A DNA stretch of 64,000 nt from Coccinella septempunctata (taxonomy: Eukaryota > Arthropoda > Insecta > Coleoptera > Coccinellidae): assembly GCF_907165205.1 (NCBI RefSeq), contig NC_058192.1, positions 992,001-1,056,000 of the forward strand, in the 5' to 3' direction. Position numbers and translations under genes: made by a program. The notes beneath the pieces were generated by a model. That model did not search any database, was not told the DNA's origin, and worked only from the letters and a program-made list of their open reading frames with translations. Positions 1 through 9,700 of the stretch are shown here, piece by piece; position 1 is the first letter of the stretch; each line of letters begins with the position of its first letter.

Positions 1-227
1 GCTCGTCTTAGTCTTGTTTAGTAGGCAGGTATCTCTTTTGATTCGTTCCATAATTGTCCACATTAACTTAGTTGCTTGCATGTTGCTTGTCTAGCTTGGA
101 CCCGCGAGGATCCGCTTAATTTGCAGGCTTGTACTCGTGCTCATGACTCCCGAGTTACATAAGTACGAGCACAAGTAGTGTGGACCGGCCTTTACGTTCA
201 GTTCTTATCGCACCAAACCCACAACTA
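1..227. other. Gene-free left edge
   Basis: No open frame, RNA gene or repeat is recognised here. The last two bases (TA at 226-227) look like the left target-site duplication of the transposon that follows. Confidence 0.5.
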
Positions 228-1428
228 TACTCCATTCACTTTTATTTTAGCCGTCGGTTGGCCATGGAAATTTGACACATTTCACTCTGTATAGTACGAA
301 AATGTGGGGTTATGACGCTTGTCAAAATATTTTTAATCAACGCTATGTTGCCCGTTCTACGTATAAGTTTCTGTTATTCCGTATTTTATCACAATGTAGA
401 ATCTCTTCGGAAAATATGTGACGAACATAATTGAAGTTTATACAAACTGATTGAAGGCATACCAAATCCAGTTATTTGCATGGAAAATATAAGAGACCAG
501 TATAATATCATAATATGCACTACCTTGAGGACAGTTAATGTTCGGTATCTTCTTTGGCTAAAGTTTGAATACGCTACATCAGTTGTACATTTCAAAAATA
601 TTAACCCAAAGATGAAATGCATATGTTGCAGTGGTTGGGAATGAGTATCTCCCGAAGGAATTAACAGATAATTACAAGAATGTTAAATTCTTCAAGAGAA
701 ATCATCTTGCATCAATATAAGTAAAGGGAATAAAGTTTCAAAAAAGATGAACCTTTGAACAAAAATTTCACATGAATAAACAATTAGCAGGACAACTGGC
801 GCGTATTTGTGACTGTTCATCTTAATGCATTGATATAATAATAATAATTAGGTATTTATTGGTACCTTAAGACATTTACAATGTATCGGACAAGTCAAAT
901 GAAAAATAGAAAAATCAATTTTCGGGAACTTATTCTACGATGACATTCATCGAAAATCCTGAAATAGACTTTTGGCATTAATTCACCCAAACATAAAATT
1001 CTCAGATGGCACCACTTTTTTGGGTTTCCCAAAAGAAGGAAATTCCTTGTCGTTCTCTTCATTCACAATATTTCTGATTTTGGAAATATTCAGCTGAAAT
1101 ATAAGTCGTTTAGATGCAGATGAAACATTATATAAATTCTCATAAATTGAATATGTTCGCTACCGTCTGACGTATTGTGGATTTTAGAATATCAGGGTAT
1201 GACTATTTGAATGAGCGGACCTGAATTCTAAATAGCACTTCCTGAAATCCTGTCTCTTTTTTCAATCACTCCCGGCATTTTCGTAATAAAAATTGATATT
1301 AGTTGTGGGAACGGCGTTATGACTATAACGACATTTCATGAGTGCTAACCTTACTCCGTTCTAGTCACAAAAACTTGAGAAAATTATTTCATGGTCAACC
1401 GACTGCTAAAATAAATGTGAATGCAGTA
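228..1428 (+). mobile_element. Non-autonomous DNA transposon with long TIRs, copy 1
   Basis: About 1.2 kb bounded by imperfect terminal inverted repeats of roughly 40 bp. The left end begins TACTCCATTCACTTT and runs through a GTCGGTTGGCCATG block. The right end reads the reverse complement, with CAACCGACTGCTAAAAT and a final GCAGTA. TA dinucleotides flank both ends (226-227 and 1429-1430), as expected for Tc1/mariner/IS630-type insertion. A second copy lies inverted at 27438-28630. No intact transposase is present. On the minus strand around 1000-1100 a short degenerate peptide is shared with copy 2 and may be a transposase relic. Superfamily assignment rests only on the TA sites and TIR layout. 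Confidence 0.85.
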
Positions 1429-2085
1429 TACGTGTATGTTTGAGCCGAAATGCATCAGGGAGACCAGTGTCCCATTCCCTTCGCCGCCACTGCCAGAAAA
1501 TCCCGCAGAAAGGCCCGATAAATTAGCGATAACATACTTATTGAATTAGAGCCCGGACCAGGCACGCTCGCCGCGCCAGAAATTCGACCTACGTAGTCTT
1601 ATGGTTATTTTATGTTTTAATTAAACGGAAAAAGATAATAGACCCAACTCGTACACCCAGAGAATTCCTTTTTGTCCGGGCCGGTTACAAAGAATCAAAT
1701 TGTCATTTTCATTCTTCGGATAAGCCAGTATTCAGTTTTTTCCTGCTCGTATTGTTCGGCATCGAGATGGGAACATTTTATTATTTTCGAGGAGGCTGTT
1801 CCCCTGTGACGGCGAATCTCCGGGTGATTAAGATATTTTTTAATGATCGCTTAATATCGGCGGCATTTCTCGGTTTGGCGAAATCGCGTCTTGCCGAATT
1901 TGCGGCGAAAAGCTGGTTTTCGGAGTTTCGTCCGTTTTTGCCCGGGTATGCCGATCATTCCGATCGTTATTTATCGCGTATTTCGGACGTGGGTTTTTCG
2001 AGCAGTTTGTTCCGATTTTTTTCGCGTAATTGCCGTCAGAATATCGTCTTTGACGGATAATTTCGGGGGCATTTGACAGTCGATT
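1429..2085. other. CpG-rich non-repetitive stretch upstream of aristaless
   Basis: After about 1470 the sequence turns visibly CpG-rich, first around 1480-1600 and most densely from about 1770 to 2075, where TCG and CGA triplets recur. Several overlapping frames on both strands are open here, which reflects depletion of stop codons in this composition and not a recognisable protein. It could be a promoter or enhancer, or a 5' non-coding exon of aristaless, whose first coding exon appears to have an upstream splice acceptor. Neither is shown. Confidence 0.35.
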
Positions 2086-3385
2086 CAAAGAGCAACTCTT
2101 CTAGTAATAAACCTGAGAATTTAATCCATTTCGACACGTCCTTTCGGTCTTGAGGAAGTTTTAACTGAACCCAACTTTTTGGGAATTTTTCGATGTTCAG
2201 CTTTAGAGAAATTTTTCTTTCAGGATAATCATAGTAGATCTAAATGTGATACATATTCTGATAGAGCAATTCTTCTAGTAAGAAATCTGAGAAGCTCACC
2301 CATATCGGCGCAACCGTTCGGTCTTGAGGAAGTTTTAACTTAACCCAACTTTTTGGGAATTTTTCGATGGTTAGTTTAGAGAAGTTTTTCTTCCAGGATA
2401 ATTATCGTAGATCTAAATGTGATACATACTCTAAGAGAGCAACTCTTCTAGTAATAAATCTGAGAATTTCATTCATTTCGGCACAACCGTTCGGTCTTGA
2501 GGAAGTTTTAACTGAACCCAACTTTTTGGGAATTTTTCGAAGGTCAGCTTTAGAGAGGTTTTTCTTTCAGAATAATCCTAGTAGATCTAAATGTGATACA
2601 TATTCTGATAGAGCAATTCTTCTAGTAAGAAATCTGAGAAGCTCACCCATATCGGCGTAACCGTTCGGTCTTGAGGAAGTCTTAACTTAACCCAACTTTT
2701 TGGGAATTTTTCGATGGTAAGCTTTAGAGAAGTTTTTCTTCCAGGATAATTATCGTAGATCTAAATGTGATACATACTCTAAGAGAGCAACTCTTCTAGT
2801 AATAAATCTGAGAATTTCATTCATTTCGGCGTAACCGTTCGGTCTTGAGGAAGTCTTAACTTAACCCAACTTTTTGGGAATTTTTCGATGGTCAGCTTTA
2901 GAGAAGTTTTTCTTTCAGAATAATCCTAGTAGATCTAAATGTGATACATATTCTGATAGAGAAATTCTTCTAGTGATAAATCTCAGAAGCTCACCCATCT
3001 CTGCGCAACCGTTCGGTCTTGAGGAACTTTCAACTGAACCCAACTTTTTGGGAATTTTTCGAAGGTCAGCTTTAGAGAAGTTTTTCTTTCAGGAAAATGA
3101 TCGTAGATCTAAATGTGATACATATTCTGATAGAGCAATTCTTTTAGTAAAAAATCTGGGAAGCTCAGCCATCTCGGCGCAACCGTTTGATCTTGAGGAA
3201 GTTTTAACTGAACCCAACTTTTTGGCAATTTTCGTCATCATTCGAGTAGATTTTCTTCTAGGAAAATTATCGTAGATCTAAATGTGATACATATTCTGAA
3301 AGAGCAACTCTTCTTGTAATAAATCTCAAGACTTCATTTATTTCGGAGCAACCGTTCGGTCTTGACGAATTCTCAAGTGAAATTT
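2086..3385 (+). repeat. Satellite array A, about 174 bp monomers
   Basis: Seven to eight diverged tandem copies of a monomer of about 174 bp. Landmarks recurring in each are TCGGTCTTGAGGAAG, CTTTTTGGGAATTTTTCG and GTAGATCTAAATGTGATAC; TCGGTCTTGAGG-like sites fall near 2145, 2319, 2492, 2666, 2840, 3013, 3188 and 3355. The first four to five monomers alternate between two types (one with CATATTCTGATAG, the other with CATACTCTAAGAG), giving a dimer period of about 347-348 bp. The open frames through it are repeat artefacts. The same family forms arrays B, C and D. Confidence 0.93.
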
Positions 3386-5464
3386 GCAGAAAATTGGTCG
3401 TTTAAATGAAAGAATAATCGGTGTAGAACATCTATCCTTGCACCTATCCTATAAAAACCGAATTCCACCGTGGCGATCGATCGCCATATTTCGGAAAACG
3501 GGCCTTAAATCGATCTGCCTTAGCGAACCCGTTCCGGCTGACACCTGCCTACTAGGATCACGCATACGGCTAAAATAATGCCCGTTGCAGTGACGCTGCG
3601 GGATTCTTGTTTTTCTGTCAATTTGGAGTGCCATAAAAATATATAACGGCCGCAAAAAATACAAGACATTAAGGTAATTATCCTGTTCGGGGACGCTAAT
3701 CTTATTTATGGGATTAACATGGGTCTTGTAATCGCCCATATTTTTGGCGGATTTTTCGTAGGTTATTTCCAGGAAATTTTGGAAAAGAGAAAGAATCACA
3801 AACCCCGAGGAAATTTTCACTGTTTTGAGAGACGAATGTAATATCTGTCGATGCTGGAATATTTCTGTAATTTCCTGATATTCTTTAGCCAACTTTCCTC
3901 TGATTCAACACTCGAATAATGAATCAAAATTGATCGAATTCTATCGGTACTTGGAGTAATTGGTTTCAACGTGTGTGTGTGTATGAGCGAATCGATGAAA
4001 AGCTTCGTGATTAAGTTCAGGAATTCGAACAACTCATCAAGTTGATGCAGTGGCAACGCAACCTTCCAGATATCCAACATTTTCGACATCAACTCATCTT
4101 AATTGACGAGTCCCCAATGAACGTAATCCCTTGTACCGAACACTCTATATAAAATAGATCTTCGTTATTAAACGAAAGATTTCCTGTCCGCGCCTTCATT
4201 AATATTGAAGTTGTGTTCGTATGATCGCGTTAATCTTATTACAAATATAAATTATTTATACGCGCTTCAATGAAAACGATTTTATACTCCTGCAGAACTC
4301 GTTAGTTTGGAAAAGGTATACATAATGAGATCGCATTATATTCAATTTGGTGCGGCGTCAAAGCGACAGGATTAGACGGGGTAAATGAGATTTGCGACCA
4401 AGGATATATACAGGGGAGACGTTGATGATCATACACAGCCCAAAAACTCATTGTTAGCCTTTTTATTTTATGCATGAAATATATTAAGTAAATAGTTATC
4501 TTCACAACATTTCAGCAGTTTTTATCAGCAAAAACTACGTTTTCTTTTGATAAAGAGTGTTCTTGATGTTACAAATTTTGTATATCAGTCAACAGGTAGC
4601 CAGACCAGATCTAACACATGAATCCATATGTGACTCTGTCAGTTAACTTCTTGTTTATTATGTGTTTATTTTTATGAATCCGTCAACGTTGAATTCATAA
4701 TGACACAATCAAATATGCCCGGTGTTTAGTGTTTAACCATTTCCACGGTCAATTCATTCATTTCGACGGCAACGTAAACATGCCCAACAATGGAAAATTA
4801 GGAAAATGACTTCCGAAGGCCCGATCATAAAGCAGACCGTAAAAAATCGCATTTAGTTAATGATTTAATTGTGGAAACGCACACACATCTATCCGCCGGT
4901 CGTCTAAAGCTCCGCGGTCCGTTAAATTAACTTTTAATTACTTGAGAAAATGAATTTCAGTCATTTGTTGGCTAATTCGGTACAAGACCGGGCCGATAAG
5001 CATCTCACAGACGGTTGCTTTCAAATGACACGTTGGTTCGGTGAGTTTCTTGATCTGTCGGTCAGATAGTGTCGTATTAAGCCTTTCCATCACCTTCTCG
5101 TGATTAGGTTAGGCATCGTTCGCACGTATACGCAAGAATACGCTTTACTTCGATCTATACTTTTCGGTAGACAATTTGACATCTATAGAGGTTGAATTTC
5201 GCAGATATCACTGCCAGTTTTGCACATTTGTTTTTAGAAACGACAGTTTTATCATTTCAGTTGACTTTTTTCTATATCTTTTCAAATTTTCGGCTGAAAA
5301 TAGTCTAAAACGCTTAATTATGTTAAAAGACCTAAGAATATTGGTATAGACTAATGGTGCAGCAAAGAAAACCATCTAATTGGCACATGGCAATCACGTG
5401 ATCGCCCTGCCATGCCTCAACACTACACTTCGTGTGTGAGATCCACCTGACACGACTTGCACAA
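3386..5464. other. Intergenic spacer, no gene seen
   Basis: No coding exon, RNA gene or clear repeat is recognised beyond a short GT run near 3970. Several TAAT-rich stretches (for example 4840-4960) sit next to somewhat CpG-richer sequence and could be cis-regulatory DNA for aristaless, but this is only a compositional impression. Confidence 0.4.
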
Positions 5465-5544
5465 GGCAGCGTGGCCGAGCGGTCTAAGGCGCTGGTTTTA
5501 GGCACCAGTCCGAAAGGGCGTGGGTTCGAATCCCACCGCTGTCA
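5465..5544 (+). tRNA. tRNA-Leu (anticodon TAG)
   Basis: An 80-base type II tRNA. The acceptor stem is GGCAGCG at 5465-5471 paired with CGCTGTC at 5537-5543 (one G-T pair), with discriminator A at 5544. The A box region reads TGGCCGAGCGGTCTAAGG and the B box GGTTCGAATCC. The anticodon stem CTGGT/ACCAG closes the loop TTTAGGC, placing TAG at 5499-5501, which reads CUA leucine codons. A long variable arm, typical of leucine tRNAs, lies between the anticodon and T arms. There is no intron, and CCA is not encoded, as usual for nuclear tRNA genes. It appears intact. Confidence 0.97.
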
Positions 5545-5548
5545 AGAG

Positions 5549-5553
5549 TTTTT
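5549..5553 (+). terminator. Pol III terminator of tRNA-Leu
   Basis: A run of five T residues begins four bases after the tRNA 3' end, the usual RNA polymerase III stop signal. Confidence 0.85.
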
Positions 5554-6209
5554 ACACGGCTTGAAAGGCGTGGGTATGAACTATGGAATTGGTGATGCGA
5601 GAAACGCGGTAATATTGGAAAAATATACGTTCTGCAGGTTAGAATTTCGTCCCTTAGGCCACCTTGGTTCTATTGAGTTCCCCTGAATTTTCAGGCGAAT
5701 ATTTTAGAGGTGCAGGTGCAGAATCTTCAGTTTCTCACCTCCCACGTTAGCGGAAGTGGAAATTACCTGTCGGATCGACGTAATAAACATCCCACTTAAT
5801 CAGGGTCTCCAATTATACCGGAAGATGCTTATTAATTTTCGATTCATTCAGAAATTTGGACGCCATAAATATTATGATAATTTATGTAGGACTAATAAAT
5901 GTAGAGTCGTTTAGCTGGTCCTAATTCATGCTCATTAAATTGAATATTCTCCAGTAAGGATTCACCTATTATAAGTTTCTTCTGCCTTTCAAAAGAATAC
6001 TATCATTTTTCACACATAAAGAAAAGTGGAATAGATGCTCCATATGCCCCCTTTAGATGTAAATTAACTATGAGTCTTCCTCAGTTTGTACTTCTACGTA
6101 AGGATAGGTGATCTCATGATGTTTTACTATTTCTTTTCTATTTTCGTTTTCAACATACCACCTTGATTGGAATCAAACCTGATGAGACTTGATTCATTTT
6201 CATATCTTC
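5554..6209. other. Spacer between the two tRNA genes
   Basis: AT-rich sequence with no recognised gene. The open frame running through the tRNA-Leu into this stretch is a by-product of the tRNA sequence. Confidence 0.45.
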
Positions 6210-6214
6210 AAAAA
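6210..6214 (-). terminator. Pol III terminator of tRNA-Arg
   Basis: AAAAA on the + strand is TTTTT on the minus strand, ten bases past the 3' end of tRNA-Arg. Confidence 0.8.
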
Positions 6215-6223
6215 GATACGCCT

Positions 6224-6296
6224 CATCCCTGGCGGGGATCGAACCCACGACCTTTGGATTAGAAGTCCAACGCGCTATCCTCTGCGCCACAGGGAC
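6224..6296 (-). tRNA. tRNA-Arg (anticodon TCT)
   Basis: A 73-base tRNA read on the minus strand. The acceptor stem GTCCCTG pairs with CAGGGAT, with discriminator G at 6224. The A box is TGGCGCAGAGGATAGCGCG, the B box GGTTCGATCCC. The anticodon loop CTTCTAA places TCT at the anticodon, decoding AGA arginine codons. There is no intron and all arms appear intact. It ends about 250 bases before the aristaless start codon and points away from it, so if aristaless has an upstream leader exon this tRNA sits antisense inside a leader intron. Confidence 0.97.
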
Positions 6297-6417
6297 GTCC
6301 TGAGTATAATTTGGAATATTGTGTCCCTTGAGATTTCATGATAGGCATGGTTGGTTTATGCTGGCCGGTAACTTATTTTCTGATCCCTAACTCAAGAAGT
6401 AATATCCCACATGTATA

Positions 6418-6445
6418 TACAGGGTGTATCAATGAAAAATCCCAT
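6418..6445 (+). repeat. TACAGGGTG-type transposon terminus
   Basis: TATACAGGGTGTATCAATG matches the terminal motif of the MITE at 25242-25935. No matching right end is evident nearby, so this is probably a relic end or solo terminus. It lies about 100 bases upstream of the aristaless start codon. Confidence 0.4.
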
Positions 6446-6504
6446 TTTTACATCATTCTCCGTGATCAATACTAGAAGTGACCAATTTAAAACGAAAGAT
6501 GTTG

Positions 6505-6511
6505 TTTTCAG
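6505..6511 (+). promoter_or_regulatory. Putative splice acceptor in the aristaless leader
   Basis: TTTTCAG preceded by T-rich sequence looks like a 3' splice site, 32 bases before the conserved start codon. It suggests that the 5' UTR continues in an exon further upstream that cannot be placed from sequence alone. The frame remains open upstream to 6478, but the conserved N-terminus argues against extending the protein. Confidence 0.45.
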
Positions 6512-6543
6512 AATCAGCTGAATCGAAAGAAACCCCAGATAAC

Positions 6544-6749
6544 ATGGGAATTTCCGAAGAAATAACGCCGAACGCTGGAATCGAACCCCGTTCACTACCA
6601 GCCGATCAGAGTGACGGCAGTGAGGCGGAAACTGATGAGTTTGCACCCAAAAGGAAGCAGCGTAGATATCGGACAACTTTCACCAGCTACCAGCTGGAGG
6701 AGTTGGAGAAGGCATTCTCTAGGACGCATTATCCAGACGTTTTCACACG
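6544..6749 (+). CDS. al: aristaless coding exon 1
   Basis: Encodes residues 1-68 plus two bases of Arg69: the N-terminus, the acidic/basic linker and homeodomain positions 1-30. The donor is G|GTAGGT at 6750. ATG at 6544 has A at position -3. Confidence 0.93.
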
Positions 6750-9700
6750 GTAGGTACCACACAACAAATTTTTTTACTCACATAAGTAACACTTATGTGA
6801 CAAAATACGACCATTTAGTCATTCAACACACTACTTTTTTAAGATTATAATTTTTTCTCACAACTAAGTATTCATTTACACCCTGTGGAATCCGAACAAA
6901 TGTTCGAAATACGCGTACTGGATACAGATGCCCGAGATGAAGGCAATTTGTCCGCTACATCTGTAAAAGGGTCTTCTGATGTTTCTCGAAGGATACGTAT
7001 CTATTCATTAGTTTACCGACCCCAGACAGATCCAAATTTGACATCCGGTATTGCACACGATGAATTTAGAGATCTGTAATTTCGAGGACCCATTCTTTCT
7101 AATATTATATTATCGTCAATTCCCTGAAAGAAATTGAGATATCCATAATGATCTTCTCCGAGAAGTTGGATCAATTTCATGTAATTTCATTGACTAAATT
7201 CGAGATGAGTATATTCTTCTTCTGCTTTTTATGATTTCCAGGGCTGGTCTATCAATTTGTCTTGGATATCTCAGCATATTCTTGAGATCTCGAAGTATTT
7301 TAGGGAGTTTCTTACTTGACGCATCGTTGAAGTCTCCAGGTATCTCAAATACAACATAAGATTATCGGGTTTTCAGTGACTTAAACCTAAACCAGCCAAG
7401 TTACCTTGACAAAACCGGAAGCATACTTCAATTTGTTACATTTTTATTACACCAGGTCCGAGTTTTAGTACAGATCTCTAAGCTTTCTTTAAGTTTAATC
7501 TCCTTAGATGACAGTTCCTCTCTTAACGCATCGTTGATATCTCCAGAGTATTCAGAGTTTTCTCTCCTCTTTTCAAGCATTTAGGAAGGTTTCTTTTTAA
7601 ACTTATCGTTTTTGTCTTTAAACATTGTTCATCTTAACAATTCATCGACAATTCTTGTGGGTTTTTCTCCGAATCTAAGAGATGATTTGTTTGAAGATTT
7701 CAACAGAATATCTTCGTCGAATATTCTTCGAAAACTCCACGAATCTCATTCGTTGCCTAGGTACTCAATTCATCTGTGTGTGTGGTTGCTAACGTAATTT
7801 AATGAAAACAACTTTGTTATATTCATGCTCTGTGAAATTACACGAAGTGTTCCACAGTTAATTGAGTTTTCATAATTATCCGGAGTCAGTGAAAAACACG
7901 TTTCGAAGCGTTCGATCATGACAATTCATCAGTCATTTCGAATAAGGCAATTACTCATTAGGCGATAAGGTATTAATATCAATTACTTCAATTCTGGTTA
8001 ATAACAACGGTTTCATGAGTTTTGCAAGGTTTTCACTTCATTATTCCCAGTTCCTCCTGCGTTTAACTCTAATGGAAATGATGTTTAGCAATTCACGATC
8101 TAGACAGTGACAAAATCATCATAGAAATGAAGGTTTGATAGGATAATCGATCGGAACTTTATAAAAAGACCACTTTTCGAGTGGCATTCATACCTATAGT
8201 AATCGTAGACAACAATTTCGAATCAAACACAAACAGGGGTATCAGAAAGATTATGGAACCTAGTTTGGAACCTTGCGGTACTCCACCATCATCCAGTTAT
8301 GGTCTTGCCAAATGTACCACAACGTTTAAAATAGCATTAATCATGAATCAAGGTATAGATTCTTCTTTCTCCATGAAGATATCAACTGAAATCTAATCGT
8401 AATCAACATCGAGAGACCTGGACATGGCCTTTGCGAGTATAACCTTTTTTCTTTATTTATTTTTAATGAGCGCCCGCGGAATTATATTATTTCACTTAAC
8501 TCTTACGTTTTAATTGCGTTTCAGCCGTCGGTAATTGTATGTAAAAGATTATTTCCTGCCGGCAAATGAGTGCCTATTGGGCAGCGCTTGTTATTAGCGG
8601 GAAACACCGAAAGCTACATTATAGACCGAATTGCGTGTTGCGGAGCTCCATAATATACTGCTAATACCATATTATGATCTTAATAAAGATACACATTGTT
8701 TCCCTGATCATTCGTCTTCATTTGATCAAGTCCGGATTATTATGCATATTATAGGTTAGGAAACACGTGAATTTCGGAAGCAGTGGCGATAATATATTCA
8801 CCTCTTCGGAAGAGAAATTGATGGACTGATGGTCGCTCATCTGCTCGGCAATATGGGCAGTTTCTTTATGGGTGAAAAGAGGCCAGGTTGGCTTCGAAAA
8901 CTGGACCGTAACCCCCTGGATTTGCTTATCTCTGCATCATCTGATCCACCCTGACAGCTTCCATGGAAGCATTGGCCTGCTTTCTCCGGATATTTATATG
9001 AAGACGGCTGACAATTGGTGTAAAACATCCTCATGTAGCTTCTCTGAGATCATAATATCTATACGAAGTATTAAAAACAGCCCTGTAGCTCGCATTCCTT
9101 AATTCTTCCTATCAATGTTTGGATCGACAATCCACAGATAGATGGCCAATGAATGAATATGAATGATGCCCTAACCTCGAAAACCACACCGTTTGAATCT
9201 TGAACAATCTTCATTTCGATGCTGTATTTTCAAATAAATCTCCAGTGAAACTTGTAAGATTTTCATGCACATATTTGTGTCCACTTTTCTCGATCCTGAT
9301 GCGATACAATGAATCAGGGATTCCTACTCTCAATTTGTACCGTATCATCGTTATCTGAACGAAGCCAATGCCGAATCCGGATGAAAACACTCTATACATA
9401 ACGTTATCGCAACCAAGGCGAGCAGGGTTGAAATTGTTTCTTCGAAGGGAGGACCTACAGATAGCAATAATTAAATTTAAAGCCGGGTTTTTGATAAGAT
9501 AGGCTTTCGGCGGCCAGGTAAACATGTTTTAGTAATGAGTAGACTGATAGAGACTGGATGCGCATTTCGAAAATGTCATCGTTGTATTCGAAGGTCCAAC
9601 AAGCATTCTGTCATTGGGTACATCACGAACACTTGTAGGTTACAGCGAATAAACTGTATTTCATAAAATATGAATTGCTAATTGTTATAGCGCGATTACT

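Noticed and set aside
1752..2088. Overlapping frames on both strands in the CpG-rich stretch
   Set aside because: Stops are rare there because of composition; the peptides have no domain, and three frames are open at once.
2367..3275. Plus-strand frames of 97 and 133 codons, and minus-strand frames at 30535-31451, as genes
   Set aside because: All lie inside satellite arrays A and C and translate the repeat unit.
5432..5686. 84-codon frame with a SxAERSKALVL-type peptide
   Set aside because: It is the translation of the tRNA-Leu gene, a well-known artefact.
6478..6543. Upstream extension of the aristaless protein to the GTG at 6478 or ATG at 6499
   Set aside because: The conserved MGISEEI N-terminus begins at 6544, and a splice acceptor lies between, so the upstream codons are probably intron and leader.
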